Shown: positions 1 to 6,713, counted from the stretch's first letter. The stretch is 7,177 bases of DNA from Prevotellaceae bacterium (GCA_031288855.1 JAITQQ010000118.1:1-7177); one strand, 5' to 3'. The notes: generated by a model from the letters alone, not told the origin. Translations and numbers: made by a program.

Positions 1-608
1 AAATAAAATTCGGTGTAAGCCATCTGCCAGAGAAAGAAATTGCTGATGCGCTGTTCGCCGCCGGTGCGGATAAGAAGCTCGGGTTGTGGAACGCCGGCCG
101 TAGAAAGGTATTGCTCAAAGCTCTCGGGCGTGAGGGGCGCATTGCCGGAAGCCTTTGCATAACGCGTTGCGGCTTGAAGAATGTCCCATTGCCCGCTATA
201 GCTGAGTGCGAGAATCAGTACAAGCCCTTTATTATTTTTGGTGCTGTTTATACATTCATTCAGTTTTTCCTGCACGCTTCCGGGCAAACTTGCAATATTT
301 CCGATGCAACGCAACTGCACGTTGTTCTTATGAAGTTCGGGCGTTTCTTTACGGATCGCATCCACAAGAAGGCCCATAAGATTGTCAATTTCTTCCTGGG
401 GGCGTTTCCAGTTTTCTTCGGAAAACGTATAGAGCGTAAGGTATTGCACACCCGCTTTACCGGCGGCAGTAATGGCCGCTCTCACGGATTCAATGGCGTT
501 CCGGTGGCCGAAAATTCGTTTTAATCCTTGGCGTTTAGCCCAACGGCCATTGCCGTCCATGATAATGGCTACGTGCCGGGGTATAAGCATCGTTTGCTGG
601 TTATTCAT
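1..608 (-). CDS. uppS: Isoprenyl transferase (undecaprenyl diphosphate synthase), 3' end cut by window
   Basis: Cytosolic cis-prenyltransferase that adds isopentenyl units to farnesyl diphosphate to make undecaprenyl diphosphate, the lipid carrier for peptidoglycan and surface glycans. I translated the minus strand from the ATG at 606-608 and read 202 codons without a stop to the window edge. Seen in the translation: HVAIIMDGNGRWAKRQG near residues 12-28 with the catalytic Asp at 18, then FGHRN, LTLYTFSEENWKRP, and LLIRTGGEQRISNFFLWQ close to the edge. These are the family signatures in the right order. Members run to about 245 residues, so roughly 40 C-terminal residues lie outside the window. 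The start codon overlaps the stop of the upstream outer-membrane protein gene by 8 nt, suggesting translational coupling. In Bacteroidales, bamA and ompH/skp-type genes often follow, but they are not visible here. Confidence 0.97.
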   Translation of the reverse strand, partial: MNNQQTMLIPRHVAIIMDGNGRWAKRQGLKRIFGHRNAIESVRAAITAAGKAGVQYLTLYTFSEENWKRPQEEIDNLMGLLVDAIRKETPELHKNNVQLRCIGNIASLPGSVQEKLNECINSTKNNKGLVLILALSYSGQWDILQAATRYAKASGNAPLTPESFEQYLSTAGVPQPELLIRTGGEQRISNFFLWQMAYTEFY

Positions 609-1410
609 TTTTGTTTGCTCGCCTCAATCGTGATTCTTTGAAATAATGTGAAGATGGTTTATGCCTGTTGTAGGCGGGACAAGAACGATTATATTTTATA
701 AGGTACGTCAGGGAAAGCCCGAACGTTCCCATCCAGTCGTTATTAATAACCGGCGAATGTTCTTCATTCACGCCATCATAAAAATCAATATTGTCGTCAA
801 AAGTTATCCTGAACATCCATTCAAAGCCTAAAGTAAAGCGTTCCATGATACACCACTTGGCGCCAATACCCACCGGAAAGTCTAAGAGGAAAATGGATTT
901 GTTGGATTTCATGCTGCCCGACGAATGGGTGTAAACATCATTGTGCAGGTACGAAGCGCCGACGCCCAAGCTAAGCAACGGCGTAAAACGCTGTTTCTTC
1001 TGAAGGTCAATCGCATCGTAAGGCATAAAATTAAACTCGGCCAAAACGTCGAAAAACATCATGGGGCGCAGGAATTCCCAATCTTTATGCCACGGGTCAG
1101 GCGGGAAACCGTCCATTCCCTTGGCGTTTCCGGAAATGTATGCAAACGCCAAATTGCTGCGCAGGGAAAAATACCGGACAATATTATACCGGAGCACAAC
1201 ACCCCCATACGGATAAGGATTTTTTAACGGAATGAGGTTAGGATTGAAATCCCCCATGTAATAGATAGCACCGGCAAGCACGCCAAGTTCAAGCTTATCG
1301 TTGTTATTAAAACACTCAAAGCCGGCACGCTCCTGCGCAAGCAGGCAACGAGCGCCGGGCAACAACACAAACAACAAAATTGCACATTTAATTTTAAAGA
1401 GATTACACAT
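601..1410 (-). CDS. DUF6089-like outer-membrane beta-barrel protein
   Basis: A 269-residue predicted outer-membrane protein of unknown function. Residues 1-25 form a signal peptide (basic start, hydrophobic core, likely cleavage after LLA before QE). The mature part has alternating hydrophobic and polar strands with many aromatic residues, as in small beta-barrels: LELGVLAGAIYYMGDFNP (about 41-58), RYNIVRYFSLRSNLAFAY, LLSLGVGASYL and FGLSLTYLIKY (ending about 240). The early YYMGDFN followed by GGVVLRYN resembles the DUF6089 family that commonly sits between nadK and uppS in Bacteroidales; I assign it by recognition and gene order, not by search. It lies 36 nt after nadK and overlaps uppS by 8 nt, so the three are probably one transcript. 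About 29 residues after the last strand are basic and hydrophilic, an unusual end for a barrel protein, which normally finishes on an aromatic strand. Confidence 0.8.
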   Translation of the reverse strand: MCNLFKIKCAILLFVLLPGARCLLAQERAGFECFNNNDKLELGVLAGAIYYMGDFNPNLIPLKNPYPYGGVVLRYNIVRYFSLRSNLAFAYISGNAKGMDGFPPDPWHKDWEFLRPMMFFDVLAEFNFMPYDAIDLQKKQRFTPLLSLGVGASYLHNDVYTHSSGSMKSNKSIFLLDFPVGIGAKWCIMERFTLGFEWMFRITFDDNIDFYDGVNEEHSPVINNDWMGTFGLSLTYLIKYNRSCPAYNRHKPSSHYFKESRLRRANKNE

Positions 1411-1446
1411 TTCTATTAGACAATAGGTTTTATAAAAAGTTTAATG

Positions 1447-2307
1447 TTATGCATTCCTTTTGTCGTACCCCCACGACAATTTTTCACACAGGGTATTGAA
1501 AAAACTACTTTCGTGCAACCTGATAATTTTGGCCGTATAAGCGGCTTTTTCAAGTTGTACTTCGGTGCCCGAAGGCACTTCGTAAAGACGATTATCGATA
1601 CTGATCATGGCAACACCCTTGCGGCTGACGATTTGCAATTTAATTCGCGCACTGTCGGCAATGACTAACGGGCGCATGTTGAGGTTGTGCGAGGCAATAG
1701 GCGTGATGATAAAGCTCTGCGAATCGGGTGCCACAATAGGGCCGCCGGCGCTCATGGAATAAGCCGTAGAACCTGTGGGCGTGGCCACAAGCAGTCCATC
1801 GGCCCAATAATCGGGCAACGCCTCATCATTGACGGACACACGCACCGTGACGAGGGAAGGATGAAAGTGTTGTACGCCCACATCGTTGAGCGCATAAGGC
1901 GAATCGCTTGCCGGAAGAAACCGGCCGGAAACCTTCAACAATGTCCGTTCCTCAATCCGGTAATCGTGGTGCAACAAGGCATGCAGCGCTTCTTCGGAAT
2001 GACAGAGCGGCACTGTAGATAAAAAACCCAGCCGGCCGGTATTGATACCGAATACCGGCGTATGGGAATAACAGGCAAGACCCACGCTCTCTAAAAAAGT
2101 ACCGTCACCGCCAAGGCTTATGAGGCAATGAATATCGGCGGGCAATTCGGTAATCGCCTCGTAGCGGGCGGCATCGGCAGGCAAATACGCAGCAAACGAA
2201 CAGTGAACAAGCACCTTCACATCATGTTGGTTTAGCCACTGCAATAAACGAATGACTTCCGGCAAGGCTGCCGGCGCTATTTGTCGTCCGTAAATCGCTA
2301 CTACCAT
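1447..2307 (-). CDS. nadK: NAD kinase
   Basis: Phosphorylates NAD+ at the 2' position of the adenosine ribose to give NADP+, using ATP or polyphosphate; cytosolic. The 286-residue product has all the family landmarks: LISLGGDGTFLESV with the GGDGT loop at 66-70, FGINTGRLGFLS at 86-97, the NAD-binding Asn-Asp pair at 141-142 (ALNDVGV), and DGLLVATPTGSTAYS at 170-184 followed by SAGGP. Length is normal for bacterial NadK. The ATG at 2305-2307 gives the expected N-terminus, MVVAIYGRQI, the start of the first Rossmann-like strand. It is the first gene of a leftward set with the DUF6089-like protein and uppS, and is divergent from pdxJ across 110 nt. I could not find a convincing TAnnTTTG box for it in that gap. 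No frame damage is visible. Confidence 0.97.
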   Translation of the reverse strand: MVVAIYGRQIAPAALPEVIRLLQWLNQHDVKVLVHCSFAAYLPADAARYEAITELPADIHCLISLGGDGTFLESVGLACYSHTPVFGINTGRLGFLSTVPLCHSEEALHALLHHDYRIEERTLLKVSGRFLPASDSPYALNDVGVQHFHPSLVTVRVSVNDEALPDYWADGLLVATPTGSTAYSMSAGGPIVAPDSQSFIITPIASHNLNMRPLVIADSARIKLQIVSRKGVAMISIDNRLYEVPSGTEVQLEKAAYTAKIIRLHESSFFNTLCEKLSWGYDKRNA

Positions 2308-2402
2308 GAATGTAAATATTTTAATTACTTTTTGCGGAACATATTCCCCATTTAAGTAGAAAAATTTTGACGAAGATATGGTTTTTTATTGATTTATTGA
2401 TG

Positions 2403-2410
2403 TAATTTTG
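2403..2410 (+). promoter_or_regulatory. Candidate -7 box for pdxJ (TAATTTTG)
   Basis: TAATTTTG matches the Bacteroidota -7 consensus TAnnTTTG exactly and lies 7 nt before the pdxJ ATG at 2418. No clear TTTG lies 19-21 nt upstream (the nearest, at 2366-2369, is 33 nt away), so the -33 half is weak. If used, the transcript would begin within a few bases of the start codon, giving a nearly leaderless mRNA. The match is seen in the sequence; its activity is inferred. Confidence 0.4.
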
Positions 2411-2417
2411 CAATGAA

Positions 2418-3140
2418 ATGACACGGCTGAGTGTAAATATTAACAAAGTGGCCACTCTGCGCAACGCGCGGGGAGGAAATGCGCCCGACGTAATACAGGT
2501 GGCAAAAGACTGTGAAAAATTTGGCGCACAGGGAATTACAGTGCATCCCCGCCCCGATGAACGACACATCCGCCACGACGATGTGGTGGCTTTGCGCAAA
2601 GTGGTGCGCACCGAATTTAATATTGAAGGAAACCCGGATCGGCGCTTCATTGATTTGGTGTTGGCCGTATTGCCGGAACAGGTAACATTAGTGCCCGACG
2701 GACACGATGCGTTGACGTCAAACGCAGGATGGGATACGCACGCACACCGCGATTTTTTACGTGAAACCATACAAACATTCCAACAAAAAGGCATCAGGGT
2801 ATCGGTGTTTGTGGACGCCACAGCCGATATGGTGCGGGGAGCGGCGGAAGCGGGCGCCGACAGGGTGGAATTGTACACAGAGCCCTACGCGGCACAGTAT
2901 GGCAAACAGCGGGAAACGGCCGTAGCGCCTTTTATAGAAGCGGCGCGAGAAGCGGCAAAGTGCGGATTGGGATTGAACGCGGGGCATGACCTGAATCTTG
3001 AAAATCTTCACTATTTCTCCCGCATGGTGCCGAATTTGCTGGAAGTATCTATTGGGCATGCGCTCATCAGCGATGCGTTATATTTCGGGTTGGAAGAAAC
3101 CATACGCCGTTACAGAAATGAGTTAAGAGTTAAGAACTAA
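2418..3140 (+). CDS. pdxJ: Pyridoxine 5'-phosphate synthase
   Basis: Last step of the DXP-dependent vitamin B6 route: condenses 1-deoxy-xylulose 5-phosphate with 3-amino-2-oxopropyl phosphate to pyridoxine 5'-phosphate. A cytosolic TIM barrel, octameric in known members. The 240-residue product starts [18 protein letters not shown], a canonical N-terminus that fixes the start at 2418. Residues matching known active-site positions are visible: His43, Arg45 and His50 in [12 protein letters not shown], Glu70 in EFNIEGNP, and His190 in [13 protein letters not shown]. Phosphate-binding [10 protein letters not shown] is at 211-220, and [16 protein letters not shown] at 91-106. The last six residues (ELRVKN) and the stop codon are encoded by heptanucleotide repeats beginning at 3120, so the natural C-terminus was probably altered slightly. 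It is divergent from nadK and shares a direction with the DUF4831-like gene 26 nt downstream. Confidence 0.97.
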   Translation: MTRLSVNINKVATLRNARGGNAPDVIQVAKDCEKFGAQGITVHPRPDERHIRHDDVVALRKVVRTEFNIEGNPDRRFIDLVLAVLPEQVTLVPDGHDALTSNAGWDTHAHRDFLRETIQTFQQKGIRVSVFVDATADMVRGAAEAGADRVELYTEPYAAQYGKQRETAVAPFIEAAREAAKCGLGLNAGHDLNLENLHYFSRMVPNLLEVSIGHALISDALYFGLEETIRRYRNELRVKN

Positions 3141-3175
3141 GAGTTAAGAACTAAGAGTTAAGAATTATGATTATG
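3120..3175 (+). repeat. Heptanucleotide repeat array across the pdxJ stop and the next start
   Basis: Eight consecutive 7-nt units read GAGTTAA, GAGTTAA, GAACTAA, GAGTTAA, GAACTAA, GAGTTAA, GAATTAT, GATTATG. The first six are nearly exact and the last two are degenerate but hold the same register. GAGTTAA and GAACTAA alternate, so the array is also a 14-bp repeat with internal AGTT/AACT dyads. The array encodes the last codons and stop of pdxJ and runs into both possible start codons of the next gene (3167 and 3173). A related array lies at 6984 and an inverted copy at 7161. Confidence 0.9.
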
Positions 3176-4216
3176 TGGACAAAAAAAATACCATTTATTG
3201 CAGGGGCGTTATGCATTTGCATTTCCGCCTTCGCACAACAGTTGCCGCAAGGCGTGGTGGTGTATGCGCTTCCCATGACTTCGCTGCAAATACAGGTTGA
3301 AGCCACCCGCGAAGTGTTTACGGCCGGGCCTTACGCGAAATTCGCAGCCAAGTACCTCGGCATCGAAGTATCTACCGAAAACAAGGAAAATTACAGTTTG
3401 AAAAACATCCAGCTCGCTTCTTTTGTGGAAGCCGACGCCGCCCAAACCTACACGGTGGCATTGAAAGACAACAAATCATCGGCCAATTTTCTGACGATGA
3501 CAGCCGCCGGGCCGGTAGCCATGTTTGAACAGAACGCCGCCGCTTCCGTTTCGTGGCGTTTCGCCAACGCAGCGCAGGAAGCCGGCTTCCACAACCGCGG
3601 AACGGTATCGAACCTGGCGAAAGAAACCACTACCCTCTACAAAACGGTGAAAACCGACGCCGGCTTTGAGCGGGTGCCGGTACAGCAAAACCAAGTGGTG
3701 GAAAAGAACATGGAACGCCGTGCCGAAGAAACGGCAAACCTGATTTATTCGCTCCGGAAAAAACGAATGGAATTAATTTCGGGCGATGCGGACAATCCGT
3801 TGAGTGGCGACGCCATGCGCGCGGTGCTTGAAGAAATCACACGCCTCGAAGAGGCATACATGAGCCTGTTTGTGGGCAAATCGTCTTTCGATACACAAAC
3901 GATGTCCTTCGACGTAGTGCCCGACGCTGCACAACCCAAACAACTGTACGTCGCTTTTCGTTTTTCCGAAACACAAGGGTTGCTCTCTTCCGCCAACCTT
4001 GCAGGCCGCCCGGTAGTGCTTGAACTCACGCCCGAAAAAGAAGTAAAAGCCACGCCATCCAACGCTTTTGATGTGGACAAGAAAGGCAAGCGAATAAGTT
4101 ACCGTATTCCCGAAGTGGTACGCGCGCGCATCCTCGACGGACAAACGGTATTACTGCAAACCCGCTTCCCTGTTTATCAGTTGGGCACAGTGATGACCTT
4201 ACCGGTCGACTTTTAA
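3167..4216 (+). CDS. Exported DUF4831-like protein
   Basis: A secreted or periplasmic protein of unknown function, 349 residues from the first ATG. A signal peptide is clear: a short basic start (WTKK), a hydrophobic run (FIAGALCICISAFA), and likely cleavage after AFA before QQ. The segment VVVYALPMTSLQIQVEATRE, then GPYAKFAAKYLGIEV and YSLKNIQLASFVEADA, resembles the DUF4831 family of Bacteroidota; this is recognition, not a search result. A charged, probably helical stretch follows (about residues 174-235, rich in Glu, Arg and Lys), then a beta-rich C-terminal part. Two in-frame ATGs are possible, 3167 and 3173. The first lies inside the heptad repeat, so 3173 may be the ancestral start; the choice changes only two residues. 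It follows pdxJ by 26 nt of repeat. Its 3' end overlaps the convergent thioredoxin-like gene by 18 nt. Confidence 0.8.
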   Translation: MIMWTKKIPFIAGALCICISAFAQQLPQGVVVYALPMTSLQIQVEATREVFTAGPYAKFAAKYLGIEVSTENKENYSLKNIQLASFVEADAAQTYTVALKDNKSSANFLTMTAAGPVAMFEQNAAASVSWRFANAAQEAGFHNRGTVSNLAKETTTLYKTVKTDAGFERVPVQQNQVVEKNMERRAEETANLIYSLRKKRMELISGDADNPLSGDAMRAVLEEITRLEEAYMSLFVGKSSFDTQTMSFDVVPDAAQPKQLYVAFRFSETQGLLSSANLAGRPVVLELTPEKEVKATPSNAFDVDKKGKRISYRIPEVVRARILDGQTVLLQTRFPVYQLGTVMTLPVDF

Positions 4217-4750
4217 CGTTAAATCTTTCCTGTTACTCTTTATCGACTGTATGTTGTCCCACGTTTTTTTGAAATCGTCGAAATCCATATTTTGGTAATA
4301 CTTCGTTTCGCCGGCATACGTGAGGTAGGGCTTAAACTGTTCCAACGTTTGATAGCCCGACAGATTGGTAATGGGTTGAAAATTTTCGTTAAAAAAGAAA
4401 ATCGCAGGAAAATTGTGCTTATTGAATACATTCAGCAAAAGCGACGAAATAAAAAATTCTCCCGCCTTCGCCATCGTAAACCTCACCGCATAAAAACGCG
4501 TATTGATTTTTTCGGCAATACTTGTGTCGGCAAACGTTTCCTGCGCCATTTTTTGGCACCACTGGCAGTCTTCGCTATACACCATAAAAAGAAAATTTTT
4601 GGGTGTGTCGCGATGAAGCGTTTCCGCTTCTTCCAACGACAACCAGTGAACTCCGGATGCCGGCAATGTGGTGTCGCCCGCAACCTCCTGGGCGGCCAAC
4701 GGCGCCGAAACAACAAACAGCCATGCGGCGACTAACAAACTACGCATCAT
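4199..4750 (-). CDS. Exported thioredoxin-fold protein with a CQWC motif
   Basis: A 183-residue thioredoxin-like protein probably acting in the periplasm. Residues 1-20 form a signal peptide (SLLVAAWLFVVSAPLAA, cleavage before QE). The fold signature is SEDCQWCQKM with Cys62 and Cys65 as the redox pair, and FPAIFFF with the cis-proline at about 115. The C-terminal part ends in a charged tail. The CxxC dipeptide is Gln-Trp rather than the usual Gly-Pro or Gly-Tyr, and an acidic Glu-Asp precedes the first cysteine instead of the usual Trp, so its redox behaviour may differ from classical thioredoxin. It follows a paralogue by 11 nt and is probably cotranscribed with it. Its stop codon lies inside the end of the convergent DUF4831-like gene. 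Oxidoreductase function is inferred from the fold; partners are unknown. Confidence 0.88.
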   Translation of the reverse strand: MMRSLLVAAWLFVVSAPLAAQEVAGDTTLPASGVHWLSLEEAETLHRDTPKNFLFMVYSEDCQWCQKMAQETFADTSIAEKINTRFYAVRFTMAKAGEFFISSLLLNVFNKHNFPAIFFFNENFQPITNLSGYQTLEQFKPYLTYAGETKYYQNMDFDDFKKTWDNIQSIKSNRKDLTLKVDR

Positions 4751-4761
4751 TCAGTAAAATT

Positions 4762-5334
4762 TTAACGGTTATTCATGGCCTGTATGATTTTAGGCCATTC
4801 CTGCATGAATTTTTCCCAATTCATTGTTTTGTAATAATCCTGCGCAATAAATACGAGAATGGGCCGCAACTCTTCCGGCGTATGGTATCCGGGCACTAAG
4901 GTAATCAGTTGCATAGTTTCATCCATGTAGGCAATCGTAGGATAACTCATTTGTCCGTTTAATATCTGTATCGCCAATTCGTGAGAACGTTGCCCCGGCC
5001 TAAGAACATAGGTACGCCCCCCTACCGTAATCGGATTTTTTCCTTCCGCATTCAATTTCACCGGATAAAAATACGCATTCAAATAAGCCGCCACATCTTC
5101 CACATTGAAAGTGTTTGCGTCCATTCGCTTGCAGTATCCGCACCAGTCGGTATAAACGTCAATAAAGAATTTACGGGGTTCCTTTGCCGTAAGCTTTTCC
5201 GCCTCTTCTATGGTCAACCATTTCACAGCTGTCGTGGCTGTTGCGTTCGTATCGGGATGAACGGCCGTAGCCTTTTGGGGCGACAACAGCCCTGAAAAGA
5301 CCACTAATATGGAGATAATTAATATTTTATACAT
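4762..5334 (-). CDS. Exported thioredoxin-fold protein with a WCGYC motif
   Basis: A 190-residue thioredoxin-like protein. The N-terminus has a hydrophobic segment (ILIISILVVFSGLL) ending near ATA at about 22-24, consistent with a signal peptide or membrane anchor. The active site is VYTDWCGYCKRM, with Cys65 and Cys68 and the usual preceding Trp; SYPTIAY supplies the cis-proline at about 132. Between them is an insert (about residues 97-120, NPITVGGRTYVLRPG) that the downstream paralogue lacks. Both proteins share a W-L-x-x-E-E-A-E entry helix before the CxxC and a GY-x-T-x-E segment near the end, so they look like an old tandem duplication. This type of one-domain thioredoxin is common in Bacteroidota and probably reduces or isomerises envelope disulfides; the substrate is unknown. 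It is the first gene of the pair, with a good promoter match 37 nt upstream. Confidence 0.9.
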   Translation of the reverse strand: MYKILIISILVVFSGLLSPQKATAVHPDTNATATTAVKWLTIEEAEKLTAKEPRKFFIDVYTDWCGYCKRMDANTFNVEDVAAYLNAYFYPVKLNAEGKNPITVGGRTYVLRPGQRSHELAIQILNGQMSYPTIAYMDETMQLITLVPGYHTPEELRPILVFIAQDYYKTMNWEKFMQEWPKIIQAMNNR

Positions 5335-5370
5335 AACAGAAAGGTATTAATGTACAGAAGAATTAAACCT

Positions 5371-5401
5371 CAAATGTATAAAAAAATATACAAACAAACA
5401 A
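5371..5401 (-). promoter_or_regulatory. Promoter of the thioredoxin-fold gene pair
   Basis: Read on the minus strand, 5378-5371 is TACATTTG, an exact match to the -7 consensus TAnnTTTG. A TTG at 5401-5399 lies 20 nt upstream, and further TTTG copies lie at 5398-5395 and 5394-5391. Transcription would start around 5365, leaving about a 30-nt leader before the ATG at 5334. The spacing fits the Bacteroidota housekeeping sigma factor. Confidence 0.65.
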
Positions 5402-5406
5402 TAAAA

Positions 5407-6003
5407 TTAGTGTAATTTAACACCAATAAGGCGGGTAAACTCTTCCCGTGTACGGAGGTCTTTCATAAACGTGCCGGTGAATGCCGACGTGGTAGCCACC
5501 GAATTTTGTTTCTGTACTCCGCGCATTTGCATGCAGGTGTGCGCCGCTTCAATTACCACCGCCACGCCCAGCGGATTAAGGGTTTGCTGAATACAATCGC
5601 GAATCTGCACCGTGAGGCGCTCCTGCACCTGCATCCGGCGGGCAAACGCTTCCACCACCCGCGCAATCTTGCTCAGCCCCGTGATATACCCATTGGGAAT
5701 GTAGGCCACATGCGCCTTCCCATAAAACGGCAGCATGTGATGTTCGCATAACGAATACAACTCGATGTCTTTTACGAGCACCATTTGCCGGTATTCCTCC
5801 TTAAACAGCGCCGATTTGAGAATGGCCGCCGGGTCGGTATTGTAGCCTTGGGTAAGAAACTGCATCGCCCGCGCTATCCGTCCGGGTGTGTCTTTCAGTC
5901 CGTCGCGGCCGGTATCTTCACCCAACAAAGACAGAATAGCCTTATAATGCCCCATTAGCGACTCGGTGGTATCCGCATCAAAATGTTCAATTTTTGTGTA
6001 CAT
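5407..6003 (-). CDS. folE: GTP cyclohydrolase I
   Basis: Converts GTP to 7,8-dihydroneopterin triphosphate plus formate, the first step to tetrahydrofolate and also a source for queuosine precursors; cytosolic, decameric in known members. The 198-residue product carries the zinc ligands in [18 protein letters not shown] (Cys86 and His89) and in [13 protein letters not shown] (Cys157). Further signatures are [10 protein letters not shown] at 38-47, [20 protein letters not shown] at 101-120 and TGTFM near 176-180. These match type IA (zinc-dependent FolE) rather than FolE2. Length is somewhat shorter than the E. coli enzyme, mainly at the N-terminus, as is common. The ATG at 6001-6003 opens the frame immediately before the first conserved helix. 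It is divergent from mqnB across 58 nt, and the thioredoxin pair downstream has its own promoter, so folE is probably transcribed separately. Confidence 0.97.
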   Translation of the reverse strand: MYTKIEHFDADTTESLMGHYKAILSLLGEDTGRDGLKDTPGRIARAMQFLTQGYNTDPAAILKSALFKEEYRQMVLVKDIELYSLCEHHMLPFYGKAHVAYIPNGYITGLSKIARVVEAFARRMQVQERLTVQIRDCIQQTLNPLGVAVVIEAAHTCMQMRGVQKQNSVATTSAFTGTFMKDLRTREEFTRLIGVKLH

Positions 6004-6024
6004 AAATAAATCTGCGTAAATTTA
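5993..6024 (+). promoter_or_regulatory. Candidate promoter of mqnB
   Basis: TTTG at 5993-5996, inside the start of folE, is followed after 20 nt by TAAATTTA at 6017-6024, which matches TAnnTTTG except for the last base. Transcription would start near 6030, about 30 nt before the mqnB ATG at 6062. The -7 box is the core of a perfect palindrome listed separately. The match is imperfect, hence moderate confidence. Confidence 0.4.
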
Positions 6025-6026
6025 CG
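6015..6026. promoter_or_regulatory. Perfect 12-bp palindrome between folE and mqnB
   Basis: CGTAAATTTACG reads the same on both strands and sits in the 58-nt gap between the divergent folE and mqnB start codons, 12 nt from folE. It overlaps the proposed mqnB -7 box. It could be a dimeric regulator site or a shared core promoter; the sequence alone does not decide. A 12-bp AT-rich palindrome can also occur by chance. Confidence 0.3.
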
Positions 6027-6061
6027 GCAATTATACGAATAAAAATTTAAAATCCCGCCTT

Positions 6062-6703
6062 ATGAAACTTCTTATTACGGCCGCTACACCCGAAGAACTC
6101 CTGATAGCCCAACAATTGGCTGCCGTTACACCGGAAGCGTGCTGCTGTGCGGTAACCGGCATTGGCCTTGTGCCTACGGCCTACCACACCCTTAAACACT
6201 TGCAAGCTGCGCACTACGACATGGCGATAAATATCGGCATTGCCGGAAGTTTTACAGACCGCTTGCCTGTGGGCAGCGTATGCAGTGTGCGCAAAGAATA
6301 TTTTGGCGATTGCGGTATTCAAACCCCGAAAGGCTTTTTCACATTGTTTGATGAACATCTCTTGAGTGACAACACGTTTCCTTTTATAGATGGTGCGCTC
6401 CATGCGACTGAAAAGCCAACGGCACACACGGCCGGCATTCCGGCAGCCATAGGCGTTACGGTGCACACGGTAAGCGGCGACCTGCAACGTATTTCCGAAT
6501 TGCAGTCGCGTTTTTCGCCCGACATTGAAACGATGGAGAGCGCTGCATTTTTCTATGTTTGTTTGCAGGAAAAAATCCCGTTCCTCGCCCTGCGGGCTAT
6601 TTCCAACAAGGTAGAGCCCCGCGACAAATCGAAATGGAACATTCCGCTGGCCCTGCAAAATTTAAGTAATGTGTTGAAAAATGTTTTTTATAACATATTT
6701 TAA
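6062..6703 (+). CDS. mqnB: Futalosine hydrolase
   Basis: Cleaves futalosine to dehypoxanthine futalosine plus hypoxanthine in the futalosine route to menaquinone; a cytosolic member of the nucleoside phosphorylase / MTAN fold. The 213-residue product has the family landmarks: LLITAATPEEL at 3-13, AINIGIAGSFTDRLPVGSV at 55-73 (the purine nucleosidase glycine loop), FGDCGIQTP at 81-89, then DIETMESAAFFYVC and the C-terminal LRAISNKVEPRDKSKWNIPL. ETMES replaces the more usual ETMEG; the catalytic-type Glu is kept. The MTAN relatives hydrolyse methylthioadenosine, but the C-terminal ISNxVExRxxxxW pattern favours MqnB. The ATG at 6062 starts directly on the first strand. No other mqn genes are nearby. 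It is divergent from folE, and its 3' end is followed by an RNA promoter only 10 nt after the stop. Confidence 0.92.
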   Translation: MKLLITAATPEELLIAQQLAAVTPEACCCAVTGIGLVPTAYHTLKHLQAAHYDMAINIGIAGSFTDRLPVGSVCSVRKEYFGDCGIQTPKGFFTLFDEHLLSDNTFPFIDGALHATEKPTAHTAGIPAAIGVTVHTVSGDLQRISELQSRFSPDIETMESAAFFYVCLQEKIPFLALRAISNKVEPRDKSKWNIPLALQNLSNVLKNVFYNIF

Positions 6704-6713
6704 CATCTTTATG

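Noticed and set aside
84..524. Open frame of 146 codons on the plus strand
   Set aside because: It lies antisense inside uppS, whose minus-strand reading has all the family motifs; the plus-strand product resembles nothing.
1413..1426. CTATT-AGAC-AATAG inverted repeat just before the barrel protein start
   Set aside because: A 5-bp AT-rich stem is expected often by chance and no regulator is known to me that uses it.
2371..2378. nadK promoter (TATCTTCG on the minus strand)
   Set aside because: One mismatch to TAnnTTTG and no TTG at proper spacing; not strong enough to annotate.
2321..2878. Open frame of 185 codons on the minus strand
   Set aside because: Antisense to pdxJ and low-complexity (rich in Ser, Cys and Arg); pdxJ is unambiguous. 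It also runs through the divergent promoter region.
3773..4144. Minus-strand frame of 123 codons inside the DUF4831-like gene
   Set aside because: A shadow frame; the sense protein has a signal peptide and family-like segments.
6047..6658. Open frame of 203 codons on the minus strand
   Set aside because: Almost fully antisense to mqnB with no recognisable family features; mqnB carries conserved motifs throughout.
6681..6700. Possible terminator for mqnB (ATGTT, AACAT stem followed by ATTTT)
   Set aside because: Only five AT-rich base pairs and located inside the last codons of the gene; too weak to call.
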